From assembly GCA_900552105.1 (NCBI GenBank), contig URYH01000010.1:1-44456 (forward strand): a DNA stretch of 44,456 bases. The letters are read 5' to 3'. The stretch is from an uncultured Eubacteriales bacterium. Lineage in GTDB: Bacteria; Bacillota; Clostridia; Christensenellales; UBA1242. The notes beneath the pieces are model-generated. The model was not told where the DNA came from. It saw nothing but the letters and a program-made list of their open reading frames with translations, and ran no database searches. Below are positions 16,271 through 25,300 of the stretch, one piece after another. The position numbers and the translations under genes are program-made. The number at the start of each line of letters is the position of its first letter. The first letter of the stretch is position 1.

Positions 16271-16891
16271 GTGTTCAAAAAAATTGGCAAATTCAAAGGA
16301 ATAATGATACTTGCAATTGCGATGTCACTTGTCATCTCAATCCTTTGTTATTGCACAATCACCTACGCCATGCTGCAACAAAGTGGAACAATTGGCAATC
16401 AAATTGTTGTTGAAGCAATAAACCTTGAATGGACTGACGGACACGGAAACAAAATTCAATCTCTGCCACTCCCCAAACACATTTCATCAGGCGAAACAAT
16501 CGCTCTCCCTGGCGACAATCTTTCAATCAAAAACACCGGCATAAGAGGTTATGCAAGGGTTAAAATCACCACAGAACTCGATGGTGTCGCAACAGATAAA
16601 ATTGCAGTCACTTTGTCACAAACAAGTGGTGTTAGCGATTGGGTTAAAGGACATGACGATTACTATTACTTTTGCAGAACGGGAGCATATAATGGCGAAG
16701 TGGTTGGACTTGTGAGTGTTGTCACCGTCATCACCTTCTCCGACACTTTCAAAAATGCTGATGCCGGCAAACCAATAACAATAAAACTTCTTGCCGAAGC
16801 GATTGATTCTCGCGACAACTCCTATATCACCGCATGGGGCAACAATCCACCAGACGAATGGTTTGATGCAACTTCCAACACAAGAAATTAG
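16271..16891 (+). CDS. TasA/camelysin-like small secreted protein, copy 2
   Basis: A 206-residue paralogue of the preceding protein. The membrane segment (about 10-33) ends TYAMLQQSG and is followed by a beta domain with YARVKITTE, DWVKGHDDYYYFCRTG and the C-terminal WGNNPPDEWFD. The same W...YY(F/L)C...G core is found in the N-terminal modules of both giant proteins in this window. It starts with GTG at 16271, with GGAG 6 nt upstream, 11 nt after the previous stop, so it belongs to the same operon. No SipW-like peptidase gene is in the window. Likely an extracellular fibre or adhesin-associated subunit. Confidence 0.6.
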   Translation: MFKKIGKFKGIMILAIAMSLVISILCYCTITYAMLQQSGTIGNQIVVEAINLEWTDGHGNKIQSLPLPKHISSGETIALPGDNLSIKNTGIRGYARVKITTELDGVATDKIAVTLSQTSGVSDWVKGHDDYYYFCRTGAYNGEVVGLVSVVTVITFSDTFKNADAGKPITIKLLAEAIDSRDNSYITAWGNNPPDEWFDATSNTRN

Positions 16892-16894
16892 CCC

Positions 16895-16923
16895 TTGAAA
16901 ACAAAAATAAAATATAGTATTAT
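16895..16923 (+). promoter_or_regulatory. Sigma-A promoter of the M16 protease gene
   Basis: TTGAAA (16895-16900), 17 nt, then TATTAT (16918-16923). It lies just after the stop of the TasA-like gene and 31 nt before the ATG at 16955. Confidence 0.65.
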
Positions 16924-16954
16924 AGATATATATTAGATAAAACTTGGAGCATAT

Positions 16955-18325
16955 ATGATAAAAACAAAGACCTATCAAAATGGCATGAAACTTGTTGTTG
17001 AAACAAATCCGAACGCCCTTTCAAGTGAATGCTTGTTCCACTTTAATGTTGGCGCTCTCAATGAAAGAGAATATGAACAAGGTTATGCGCACTTTTTGGA
17101 GCATATGCTTGCTGGAGAATCAACAAACAAGAGAAGCATAAAAGAAATCAACCAAGTATATTTGCTTTCGGGTTCTGATCTCGACGCGTCAACTGGTTAT
17201 GATGTGACGGAATATTCTTTTGTTTCACTCAGCAAAGATTTTGACAAATGCTTTGAAGCACTGTGCGAAGGACTTTTTGATTGCGCTTTTTCAGAGGAAG
17301 AATTTGAGCGTGAGAAAAAAATTATTTTGCAAGAGCATGGTGTCGAAGATAATTTTGATAATTTAATCGACAACATGTTGGCAATTCACTTCAACGATCA
17401 ATACCCAAGATTTCTTGAAGGCGACAAACAAAGCATCAAAGGGGCAAATCTTGAAATGCTAAAAGAATTTTATAAACGCGAATATATCCCAGAAAATTTG
17501 GTTATTTCAGTTTATGGAAACAAGTCGTTTGAAGAAGTTGACGAACTTGTTGAAAAACATATTTTTTCAAAGATTGACCACGAAACTCCGAAACAAAAAT
17601 ATGAACGAAAAGAAATCAGCGCACCCATAAAATACAACTTTTATGTTCTCAACAACGATGACATGCAAACGTCTGTGACAATATTCTATCCAACAAAAAT
17701 AAAAAACAACCCAATTTCAGATGTGTTTGTCAATTCGCTCAATGGATATGGTGGCGTTCTTTACGAAAAACTGCGCCTTGAAGAGCCATTGGTCTACAAT
17801 GTGTCAATTTATACAGAATCTGCTTGGAATGTTGCCATTCTTGAATTTCAATGTTCAAATCAAGAAGTTTCAAAATGTCTAACAAAAATCAAAAGCATAT
17901 TCCAAAACATTGCACAAAATGGCATAAGCCGAGAAGAACTGATTTCAGCAAAAACACAAATTCAACTTGAACTAATTTTGCAAAAAGATAGCAGCAACTT
18001 CAAAACAGTGGCAAACGCAAAATATTTGAAAGAAAACTGGGGCATTTATTCTCTCGACAAAGCGCTTGAAAAATATAATAATGTTTCAAACGAAGACATC
18101 AAAAATTTTGCAACATCAATTCTTGAATGCAAATACATTATTGGAGCAGAAGGAAAACTCGTTCAGCATGAGCAATTGTTTGCTTATGAGCCATCACTCT
18201 ATGTTCCAAAATTCAGCAAATTCAAAAAGTTCAGACATCTCAAACGTCAAGCAGAATATGTTCGCGAAATTGAACAACCTGCACCAACAAAACACAAAAT
18301 TGAAGAAAATTCACAAAAAAAGTAG
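16955..18325 (+). CDS. M16 family zinc protease (processing-peptidase-like)
   Basis: A 456-residue single-unit M16 (insulinase/mitochondrial processing peptidase-like) protein. The inverted zinc motif HFLEH gives H46, E49 and H50, and E127 (ILQEHG) is the expected third zinc ligand about 77 residues later. The second half is the non-catalytic M16_C domain. No signal peptide, so it acts in the cytosol. In Firmicutes, related YmfF/YmfH pairs act in EF-P modification or peptide turnover; here only one gene is present and it keeps the active site. TTGGAG precedes the ATG. The TAG stop is inside the stem of the terminator that follows. Confidence 0.88.
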   Translation: MIKTKTYQNGMKLVVETNPNALSSECLFHFNVGALNEREYEQGYAHFLEHMLAGESTNKRSIKEINQVYLLSGSDLDASTGYDVTEYSFVSLSKDFDKCFEALCEGLFDCAFSEEEFEREKKIILQEHGVEDNFDNLIDNMLAIHFNDQYPRFLEGDKQSIKGANLEMLKEFYKREYIPENLVISVYGNKSFEEVDELVEKHIFSKIDHETPKQKYERKEISAPIKYNFYVLNNDDMQTSVTIFYPTKIKNNPISDVFVNSLNGYGGVLYEKLRLEEPLVYNVSIYTESAWNVAILEFQCSNQEVSKCLTKIKSIFQNIAQNGISREELISAKTQIQLELILQKDSSNFKTVANAKYLKENWGIYSLDKALEKYNNVSNEDIKNFATSILECKYIIGAEGKLVQHEQLFAYEPSLYVPKFSKFKKFRHLKRQAEYVREIEQPAPTKHKIEENSQKK

Positions 18326-18344
18326 CATTTTTGCTACTTTTTTT
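18316..18344 (+). terminator. Rho-independent terminator of the M16 protease gene
   Basis: AAGTAGCA (18320-18327) and TGCTACTT (18332-18339) form an 8-bp stem with a TTTT loop, an A-run before and seven Ts from the stem end onward. The stop codon is part of the left arm. Confidence 0.9.
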
Positions 18345-18363
18345 GCAATTTTTTTGCATTCTT

Positions 18364-18392
18364 TTGTTAATTAATGTTGTTTGTGATAAAAT
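18364..18392 (+). promoter_or_regulatory. Candidate sigma-A promoter of the YhhN-like gene
   Basis: TTGTTA (18364-18369), 17 nt, TAAAAT (18387-18392), 18 nt before the ATG and just after the preceding terminator. AGAGGTG at 18400-18406 is the ribosome site. Confidence 0.55.
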
Positions 18393-18410
18393 TTTTTTTA
18401 GAGGTGAAAT

Positions 18411-19106
18411 ATGATTTATGCAATTGTCGGCGGAATTATTTGTGCCTTGCTTGCAACAACTTTTATTATCGTGCGTGTGCAAAAAGGTGGAATGACCGCA
18501 CTATATCTCAAAGCACTCGCATCGGTTGGTTTTGTGGGACTTGGACTTGTGATGTTTTTTGGATATGCACCTACCGACTGGAAATCAATCTTTGTTATAC
18601 TCGGACTTGTGATGGGTCTTGCGGGCGATGTTTTGCTTGACTTCAAAGTCGTTCAAAAAGAAAAATCCGACACATATCTCAACTGGGGCATGCTCGCTTT
18701 TGGTGTCGGACATATATTTTACTTTATATACCTTGTTTTGTGCCAAACAGCGTTTAATGTTTGGGGACTTTTTATCGCTTTGGGCGTGGCGGCGTTCTTG
18801 ACAGTCGCAATAATAAAGTATATTTCCCCGCTCATGAAACTTGATTTTGGAAAATTCAAATGGCAAAGTGCTGCATATTCGTTTGTTCTCACATTTGTCA
18901 TGCTCTATGCAATCACTTGTGCGGTTTTGACACCAAGTTTCTGGTTAATCGCACTCGGACTCTCGTTGATTTTTGTTTCAGATCTCATTCTTTCCACAAT
19001 GTATTTTGGCGGAAAAGAAAACGACAAACTGCTCTGCATACTCAATCATGCAGTATACTACTTGGGACAAATTGCAATTGCCCTTTCTTGCCTGACCTTT
19101 CTGTGA
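18411..19106 (+). CDS. YhhN/TMEM86 family membrane protein (lysoplasmalogenase-like)
   Basis: A 231-residue protein with about eight membrane helices. The family signatures are GDVLLD (72-77), GHIFYFIYL, FVSDLILS and a C-terminal YYLGQ. The two acidic motifs in membrane helices are the proposed catalytic site of mammalian TMEM86B, which cleaves the vinyl-ether bond of lysoplasmalogens. Many anaerobic Clostridia make plasmalogens, so a lipid role is plausible, but bacterial members are mostly uncharacterised. It has its own promoter and ribosome site. No terminator is evident after its TGA stop. Confidence 0.8.
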   Translation: MIYAIVGGIICALLATTFIIVRVQKGGMTALYLKALASVGFVGLGLVMFFGYAPTDWKSIFVILGLVMGLAGDVLLDFKVVQKEKSDTYLNWGMLAFGVGHIFYFIYLVLCQTAFNVWGLFIALGVAAFLTVAIIKYISPLMKLDFGKFKWQSAAYSFVLTFVMLYAITCAVLTPSFWLIALGLSLIFVSDLILSTMYFGGKENDKLLCILNHAVYYLGQIAIALSCLTFL

Positions 19107-19150
19107 TTTTGTGAGAGTTTACACAAGGTTTGACGAGATTTCTCGCAAAC

Positions 19151-19388
19151 TGATTTCCATTCCGAGTGCCGACCACCAAAACGGCATTCTGGGAATCTGG
19201 ATACTTGGATTGCTGTGCTCCGCTGGTCCGACGCGGTCCGTTCCACTACCCGGATGTCGCACTTTGTGCTCGATAGCAGGAGACAATGCTAAGGGTGTCA
19301 TTCCGAGACGGGCAAGCAGAGTGAGGCGTTCTAGGAATCTATCAGATCGTTAGATTGCAGTGCTTTGGGGTGGCGTCTCACGATGACA
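19151..19388. repeat. Degenerate GC-richer intergenic repeat region (two TCATTCCGAG-type copies)
   Basis: The gap 19107-19423 has no gene. It holds one clear element at 19296-19388, starting TGTCATTCCGAG, with GGAATCT inside and ending CGATGACA (inverted ends TGTCATT / GATGACA). A second, more decayed unit at about 19157-19220 has CATTCCGAG, GGCATTCTGGGAATCT and GGATTGCTG. The DNA is far richer in G+C than its surroundings. Similar 'GTCATTCCGAG...GGAATCT...GATGACA' elements are scattered between genes in many bacteria; function unknown. A fragment occurs at 1347-1392. Confidence 0.6.
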
Positions 19389-19423
19389 ATTCGGCTGTTT
19401 GTAATTTTGCATAGGGCACGATT

Positions 19424-20167
19424 TTAACTTTTTGAATAGGTGAAAGTGTAGTTGAGAGTTTCGTCAACGATTGTTATTTTTGCAAGGTCGCCAGAAACAA
19501 ATTTGAGACGTTGGGTTGGAGTGATGACAAGGTTTGTGTCGGTGTAGACAAATGTTTCGCAGATTTGTTCGCCCGTGCCCAAAGTTGTTGTTATGGTTTG
19601 ATTTTCGCCGATTTCAAATGTGATTTGACTTTGTTCAAAATAGTCGTTTGGTTCTGGATAGTTTGAGTTTTGTGGTGGAGTTGTGATTGTTGCGTCGTTG
19701 CGGCGGAAAGACTTGAAGGAATATGTGCCGATAAACTTTTCTGGATGTCCGACCGAACGCAAACATACAAGGCGAATTGTTTTGTCATCATATATTCGGG
19801 TTATTGTCATTTTTCCGTTTTCGTCGAATTTTGCAGAAATATCTTGGCGGTCAGCAAATGTCAAATATCCACAAAAGCATGCTTCAATTTGATATGTTTC
19901 AAGTGTTTCGCCCTTATAAGTGATATTAAAAGTTGAATTATCCTTGATTTCATATATATAGAAGCATTCTTTTTGATTTGTTATTTCAACTTGATTCAAA
20001 TTTTCATAATACGTTTCAACAACATATTGACCATTAAAATCGTATTCATGTTCAAGTTGTTCTTTGATTTTGTCGAGATCAAAATTAAAAAGAGTGCAAC
20101 CCGAAAGCAGTGGCACGAGAACAACAAGAGCAACAACCAACAAAATGGACTTAAAATTTTTCTTCAT
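19424..20167 (-). CDS. Putative lipoprotein of unknown function
   Basis: A 247-residue protein with a type II signal peptide: MKKNFK, a hydrophobic stretch and lipobox LLSGC (lipidated Cys24). The mature part is rich in beta strands with repeated threonine and aromatic positions (NITYKGETLETYQ, TITTTLGTGEQI) and resembles lipocalin-like or META-like lipoproteins, but no family is recognised. No ribosome site is seen. A TTGACA box at 20202-20197 with CATATT 17 nt on would start transcription at the ATG, so the message may be leaderless. It is divergent from dapB and shares its control region. Confidence 0.7.
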   Translation of the reverse strand: MKKNFKSILLVVALVVLVPLLSGCTLFNFDLDKIKEQLEHEYDFNGQYVVETYYENLNQVEITNQKECFYIYEIKDNSTFNITYKGETLETYQIEACFCGYLTFADRQDISAKFDENGKMTITRIYDDKTIRLVCLRSVGHPEKFIGTYSFKSFRRNDATITTPPQNSNYPEPNDYFEQSQITFEIGENQTITTTLGTGEQICETFVYTDTNLVITPTQRLKFVSGDLAKITIVDETLNYTFTYSKS

Positions 20168-20173
20168 ATATAA

Positions 20174-20202
20174 AATATGACAAAAGTCAAACTTATTGTC
20201 AA
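20174..20202 (-). promoter_or_regulatory. Promoter of the lipoprotein gene
   Basis: On the minus strand a perfect TTGACA (20202-20197), 17 nt, then CATATT (20179-20174). The predicted start of transcription coincides with the ATG at 20167. Confidence 0.55.
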
Positions 20203-20203
20203 G

Positions 20204-20231
20204 TTAACAAGAGTTGTTTTTCAAGCATAAA
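20204..20231 (+). promoter_or_regulatory. Candidate promoter of dapB
   Basis: TTAACA (20204-20209), 16 nt, CATAAA (20226-20231), followed by GAGGTG ribosome site and ATG at 20251. Only moderate matches. Confidence 0.35.
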
Positions 20232-20250
20232 GAATATGTGAGGTGAAAAT

Positions 20251-20964
20251 ATGAGTGTTGTCGCGGTTGTTGGTGCATATGGCAAAATGGGGAAACTCAT
20301 TTGCGAAAGGCTCAAAGAAAAAGGGTATGAAGTGCGAGAAGTTGATGTTTTGAGCAAAAAGTTTCAAAAACTTGGCGATTTGAACGAAAAAGTTGATTTG
20401 GTTGTTGATTTCTCAAATAAAAATCAAAGTTTGGACGTTTTGGATTATTGTGTGAAATCCAACACAAAACTCATTATGGGCACAACAGGGCAAGGCGATT
20501 TTTTTGCGTCCGAACTAAAATTTGCTGCGGCAAAAATTCCGATTATCAAGTGCGATAACTTTTCTGAAAATGTCATCAAATTCAAAAATTTGGCAAAGAC
20601 GATGTCAAAAAAATTTGATGGCGAAATTGCAGTTGTTGAAGCACATCACAAGCACAAAACAGATTTTCCAAGCGGGACTGCAAAACAAATTATCTCTGCA
20701 ATGCTTGACGAAGACAACAACAAGACTTCAACGAGTTCGTGCCAAAACTTTGAAGAAGATGTCATAAACTCCTATTCCATTCGCGGAGGCACGCTTTTTG
20801 GACGCCACGAAGTCCATTTCTTGGCAGACGACGAGGAAATTATTTTGACTCATTCAAGTTATTCAAGAAAACCATACATAAACGGACTTATGCGCGCGGT
20901 TGACTATTTAATAAAAGAGAATGGAGCGGGGCTCCATTCCTTTGAAGATGTCATTTTTCAATAA
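20251..20964 (+). CDS. dapB: 4-hydroxy-tetrahydrodipicolinate reductase DapB
   Basis: A 237-residue enzyme of the lysine/diaminopimelate pathway, reducing hydroxy-tetrahydrodipicolinate with NAD(P)H in the cytosol. It has the nucleotide-binding loop GAYGKMG (8-14), GTTG (77-80), the signature EAHHKHKTDFPSGTA (130-144) with the catalytic His and Lys, and the C-terminal GGTLFGRHEVHF and HSSYSRKPYINGLMRA blocks. The upstream product of this pathway is also the precursor of spore dipicolinate. GAGGTG precedes the ATG. It stands alone, convergent with the next gene, and carries a perfect hairpin inside its 3' end. Confidence 0.93.
   Translation: MSVVAVVGAYGKMGKLICERLKEKGYEVREVDVLSKKFQKLGDLNEKVDLVVDFSNKNQSLDVLDYCVKSNTKLIMGTTGQGDFFASELKFAAAKIPIIKCDNFSENVIKFKNLAKTMSKKFDGEIAVVEAHHKHKTDFPSGTAKQIISAMLDEDNNKTSTSSCQNFEEDVINSYSIRGGTLFGRHEVHFLADDEEIILTHSSYSRKPYINGLMRAVDYLIKENGAGLHSFEDVIFQ
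20916..20944 (+). terminator. Perfect hairpin inside the 3' end of dapB (possible terminator)
   Basis: GAATGGAGC and GCTCCATTC form a 9-bp perfect stem around GGG at about 20920-20940, flanked by AAAG and CTTT. It lies within the last codons of dapB. No long T-run follows, so termination is uncertain, but it is the only stem near the convergent gene ends. Confidence 0.35.
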
Positions 20965-20990
20965 TAGTTCAAAAAGTCACCGACGCGACC

Positions 20991-22322
20991 TTATAGGCTC
21001 AGTTCTTGATCAGAGTATGTCACACTTTCTTGTTGAGTCACGGTTTGCTCAAGTTCTTTTGCTTCTTTCTCCGCTTCTTTTTGTTTCATCAAGTCCGCGT
21101 ATGCATTCCAATCAAAACCTGTCACATTGCCATTTTCATTTCTTGTCGAAATCTCTTCAATCTCCGCTTGTGCCTGCGCCTCGGCAGATGTTGTTGCAGT
21201 CTGAGATCTCTCAATTTCAAGTTGTGCCCAAAATTCTGGGCATATTTTTTTAATTGATTGTCTTCTATATATATCGAGATCTGGCTCATATGTAACCATA
21301 TACCATCTTTCATCATCCTCACTTTGTGCCTTGACTATATATTCAGGGTTGGAGTAATCAGTTGTTTCCCAAGACTCAACAACGCTTAATGTGTAACCAA
21401 GATTTTCAAGCCCTGTAAGGCTTGAGATTCCATTCTTTATTTCGTCAAACTTGTCTAATTGCTCTTGTGAATTTTTGTTTATACAAGTTTTTTCAACCCA
21501 TATGCTACCGCTTTCAGAAATTAATTTTAGAACCTCTTCATATGTTTCATCACCATTAACTATTTTTGATATACGACAAAATTGGTTGCTTTGTGAATAA
21601 TATGATTTGCCATCAATAATTTCTTCTTTGACAGCATCAATGTTAAAATAAGCATTTCCTTCATAAGAGTAAATTCCATTTATGCGTCTGATTGTCGTCC
21701 CAGGATTCTCAATGGAAAAAGTTACGTTGTTTGTTGTTGACTCTTTGACAGTTTCAACAGTTTCCCAATACGCTTTTTCTTGCTCTGCCGACTTGATTTG
21801 TTCCTCGACTTGTTGTTGCTTTTCTTCAGCTTTGGCAATTTCTTCTTCGCTTGCACCAGAATTTTTCAAATCTTCAATTTCTTTTTGAACATTTTCAAGT
21901 TCTGTTTGTTTGTCTTCGATTTTGGTTTGAATTTCGGCAGGTTTTTTGTCTGGTTTGTCATTTTTTATTTCTTGTTGAACTTTTTCAGACTCAACAAACT
22001 TGTCAAGAAGTTTATCTTTTTCCTCATCATCAAGATTTTTGTAGTGATCGCTGTCAACAAGTTCATCCAACTTTTTGTCAAAATCTTTCTTTTCATCATC
22101 AGTGAGATTTTGATAGTGATCGTCATCATGGGCTTTTTCTTGTGCTTTTTCTTTGTCTTGCTTTTCTTTTTCTTTTGGTGTTTGCTCACCTTTTATTTTG
22201 CTTATCAAATCTTTGATTGATTCTCTCACTTGTGGGACTGTTGCACACACAACTGCTGTTGTTGCCAAAACTCCAACAACAAGTCCAATTACAATTTTCT
22301 TTCCTTTGCTGAATTTGCCCAT
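20991..22322 (-). CDS. Membrane-anchored coiled-coil protein of unknown function
   Basis: A 443-residue protein with a short basic N-terminus, one membrane segment (about 9-28) and an outside part. Residues about 45-195 are extremely charged and helical, with a repeat of DDDHYQNLTDDEKKDFDKKL-type units (two copies) and long coiled coil. Residues about 205-370 form a globular domain with three or more cysteines, and the end is Glu/Gln-rich. No family is recognised. The ATG at 22322 has AAGGAGA 7 nt upstream; an upstream in-frame start at 22358 is rejected. It has a near-perfect sigma-A promoter and likely a surface or stalk role. Confidence 0.7.
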   Translation of the reverse strand: MGKFSKGKKIVIGLVVGVLATTAVVCATVPQVRESIKDLISKIKGEQTPKEKEKQDKEKAQEKAHDDDHYQNLTDDEKKDFDKKLDELVDSDHYKNLDDEEKDKLLDKFVESEKVQQEIKNDKPDKKPAEIQTKIEDKQTELENVQKEIEDLKNSGASEEEIAKAEEKQQQVEEQIKSAEQEKAYWETVETVKESTTNNVTFSIENPGTTIRRINGIYSYEGNAYFNIDAVKEEIIDGKSYYSQSNQFCRISKIVNGDETYEEVLKLISESGSIWVEKTCINKNSQEQLDKFDEIKNGISSLTGLENLGYTLSVVESWETTDYSNPEYIVKAQSEDDERWYMVTYEPDLDIYRRQSIKKICPEFWAQLEIERSQTATTSAEAQAQAEIEEISTRNENGNVTGFDWNAYADLMKQKEAEKEAKELEQTVTQQESVTYSDQELSL

Positions 22323-22349
22323 ATTATTCTCCTTGTTTCTCTTGCTTCT

Positions 22350-22377
22350 ATTATACAAGAATACATTGAAATGTCAA
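22350..22377 (-). promoter_or_regulatory. Consensus sigma-A promoter of the coiled-coil protein
   Basis: On the minus strand TTGACA (22377-22372), 16 nt, TATAAT (22355-22350), both perfect hexamers. It sits in the short gap after the second giant gene. Confidence 0.9.
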
Positions 22378-22389
22378 TATTTAAATTTA

Positions 22390-25300
22390 TTATTTAACAA
22401 TAAGCAAAGACGAACATGAATTATAATTGTCAAATTTATATGTTGAATCTATAATTTTTCCTTTGGTCGTTGTGAAATATTGTTTTTTGTTTTTTGGAGC
22501 ATCTGTAGGTCGTATCGATTTATTTAAATTCCGCAACAATCTATGTTTTATGTCGTAGCCATATTCTGATGCCAAGTCGCCAAGCGGTTCAATTTCTATA
22601 ACAGTTGTGTTGGACCAATCTGCATCGCCTAATGAGAAACCGCTCTTATAAGCCATCTGAACGCGCCCTTCAATTTTTGTTCGTCCAGTTAATACATATG
22701 TTGTATAGTTGTAGTAATCAGACAATGTTAGTTGAACAGCTTGACCACTATCATTTTTATTATTATAAATTTTTATATCATTAAAATAAAATGTTCCATT
22801 GAAATCTTTAAAAAGGGTATTCAATTCGATTGTTGTTATAAAGACTCCAGCACCATTAAGAGCAGTATTTGATGTAATAGTAGTTCCTTTCCAAAAATAG
22901 AATTTGTTTGGTGTATTCATATAAATTCCACCCCCATCATTTGAAGCTACATTTGAAGTTATAACAGGTGAATGGGGTGTTTGGCTCTCGTGACTAAAAT
23001 ATATTTCTGTTAAAATATCTACATAAATGCCACCACCATTATTTGATGCTTCATTTCCGGATATCGTACCTCCCCAAATTGAAAGCGTTCGGATGGAACT
23101 ATAACCATCAGCAGGATTATTTAAATATATCCCACCACCATCAACTGCAGAATTATAAGAAATTGAACCTCCACTGATTTTTGTATCAGCAGCGGAACCT
23201 GTCCAACCAGCCGTGTCACACCAAATACCGCCACCATTTTCACTTGCAGTGTTGTTTGAAATTGTGCCATTCGTCATATCAAACTTTCCTGACCCACTCG
23301 TTGCGACTCCGCCACCATAGGTTGCTGAACAACCATCAATCGTGCCACTATTAAGTTTGAAAGTTCCACCAGCAACATAAACACCACCACCATTGGTTGC
23401 TGAACAGGCATTAATTGTGCCGCCATCAAGGATGAAAATTCCACCAGAGACATAAACACCTCCACCTGCGCCGGAAGAAGTCACCTTGCCCGTAATTGTT
23501 GCAGAGTTTATTGTAACTGAGCCTCCGGCAACAAATATTCCACCGCCATTGCCTTTGTTAATAATTCCATTTATTGTTATACCTCCAGAAATTGTCGCAG
23601 AACCAACATTGTATATTACTCCTCCTTCACCAGTGCTGTTTCCCTGATATTCTTCAAGAATAAGTGTTTTCCCCATAATTTTTCCTGCAGACAATTTAAG
23701 CTCTCCTTCTCCATCGTTATAAATTGCCCCACCTTTTTTTGCAGCGCTTGCCCATAACAGATTGTCCACTGTTCCACCAATACTCGAATATGCATTATTC
23801 ATTGTGAAGGTCCCATTATTATAGATGGCTCCTCCATATAATGTTGATGCAGTGCAACTATTTATTTTTCCACCACTTAAGTATACTTGAGCATCAGGGG
23901 TTATAAACAAACCTCCGCCACTATTGTTTGCTGTGCAACTTTCTATAGTTCCACCATTGAGATAAACTTTTGCAAGTGCTGAAACATAAATTGCCCCGCC
24001 GTCAAGTTTTTCAGCCTCACAATTTTTAATTGTTCCATTCGTCATTGTGAATGTTGAACCGGATTCCATATGAATTGCACCAGCACCATCTGTGCCAACG
24101 CAGTTTTGGATGGTTCCACCCTCCATTGTGAAGGATCTATTTTCTTTGATATAGATGGCTCCGCCATTTTGAGAGCGATTGTTTCGAATTATTCCGCCAG
24201 ACATGACAAATTGACCCAACCCAGCATAAACAACGGTTGTTGTGTTTGTTGTGTAGGTGTCCTTTGCACCATCAAGAATAATGCCTGATGACAAATTCAA
24301 TTTTGAACCAGATCCAACATGGAATAAATCAAAGTTTGCCGCTGCACGAGTGACGATACATTCATATTGTGCTGTGAGTTTTATGTTTGTTGAGTCTGTT
24401 TCCATAACGATTGAGCTTGATAAGCTCAAATTTCTCCAAACATAAACAGTTGCCGTCTTGCCTTTTGCATAATCAAACGCTGCACTTAATGTTGAGTACC
24501 AAGTTGTTGCCGTGTTGACAACTTCAACAGAAACAGAATTGTCTGCAATTGCATAGTAATAACCTTTCGCTTTCAGTTCAGAAACTGCTGTTGTGCTGCT
24601 GAGATTTATGTTGCTTTCGTTGAGAGCCGTTGCGGAGAATCTCCAAACCTTGCTATTTATACGACTCAAACTGAAGGCTGCTGAAAGGGCTTGATTGTTT
24701 TGAATGACGCTCAAATTATTCATGCTTCTGAATGCATTTGTGCCAAAGTTTATTGTTGTTGAATTCAATGTCATTCTCACAACTGTTGATTGATAGAAAG
24801 CATCATCAGCAATTGATGTTATTGTTGAAGGCAAAGTTATTGATGTCATTTTTGCGCCATTAAACGCATCTTCGCCGATTGAAGTTATGCCTGACGAAAC
24901 ATCAACAACACCATAGGTGACGCTTGCAGACAAAGCTGGATGATTTGTTTTTATTATCCAACCTGTTTGATAACAGTCAATCATTTTTACGTCAAGAGTT
25001 TCCTTTTCAGCACTTATTGTATTGTATGTGATTTTGTTTGGAGTGAGTTGTGCTGGGAAAACAACTGCATCTCCATCATTGCCTTTTGAGCTGGTGTATT
25101 GAATGATTGCAGATTTTGAAGAATCATATCTGAACGGAATCAAATTAATTATAAAACTTGTTGGCAAAATATTTGCATTTGTTGCTGTTATAACAACTTG
25201 TGAATTGCTTGTTGATGAAGTCCTGTCAACAACATCTGTTGTCACATAAACTGCACCAGTTGCGGCGCTACTTATGTTTGCTTTTGTTGGGTCGCTTGAT

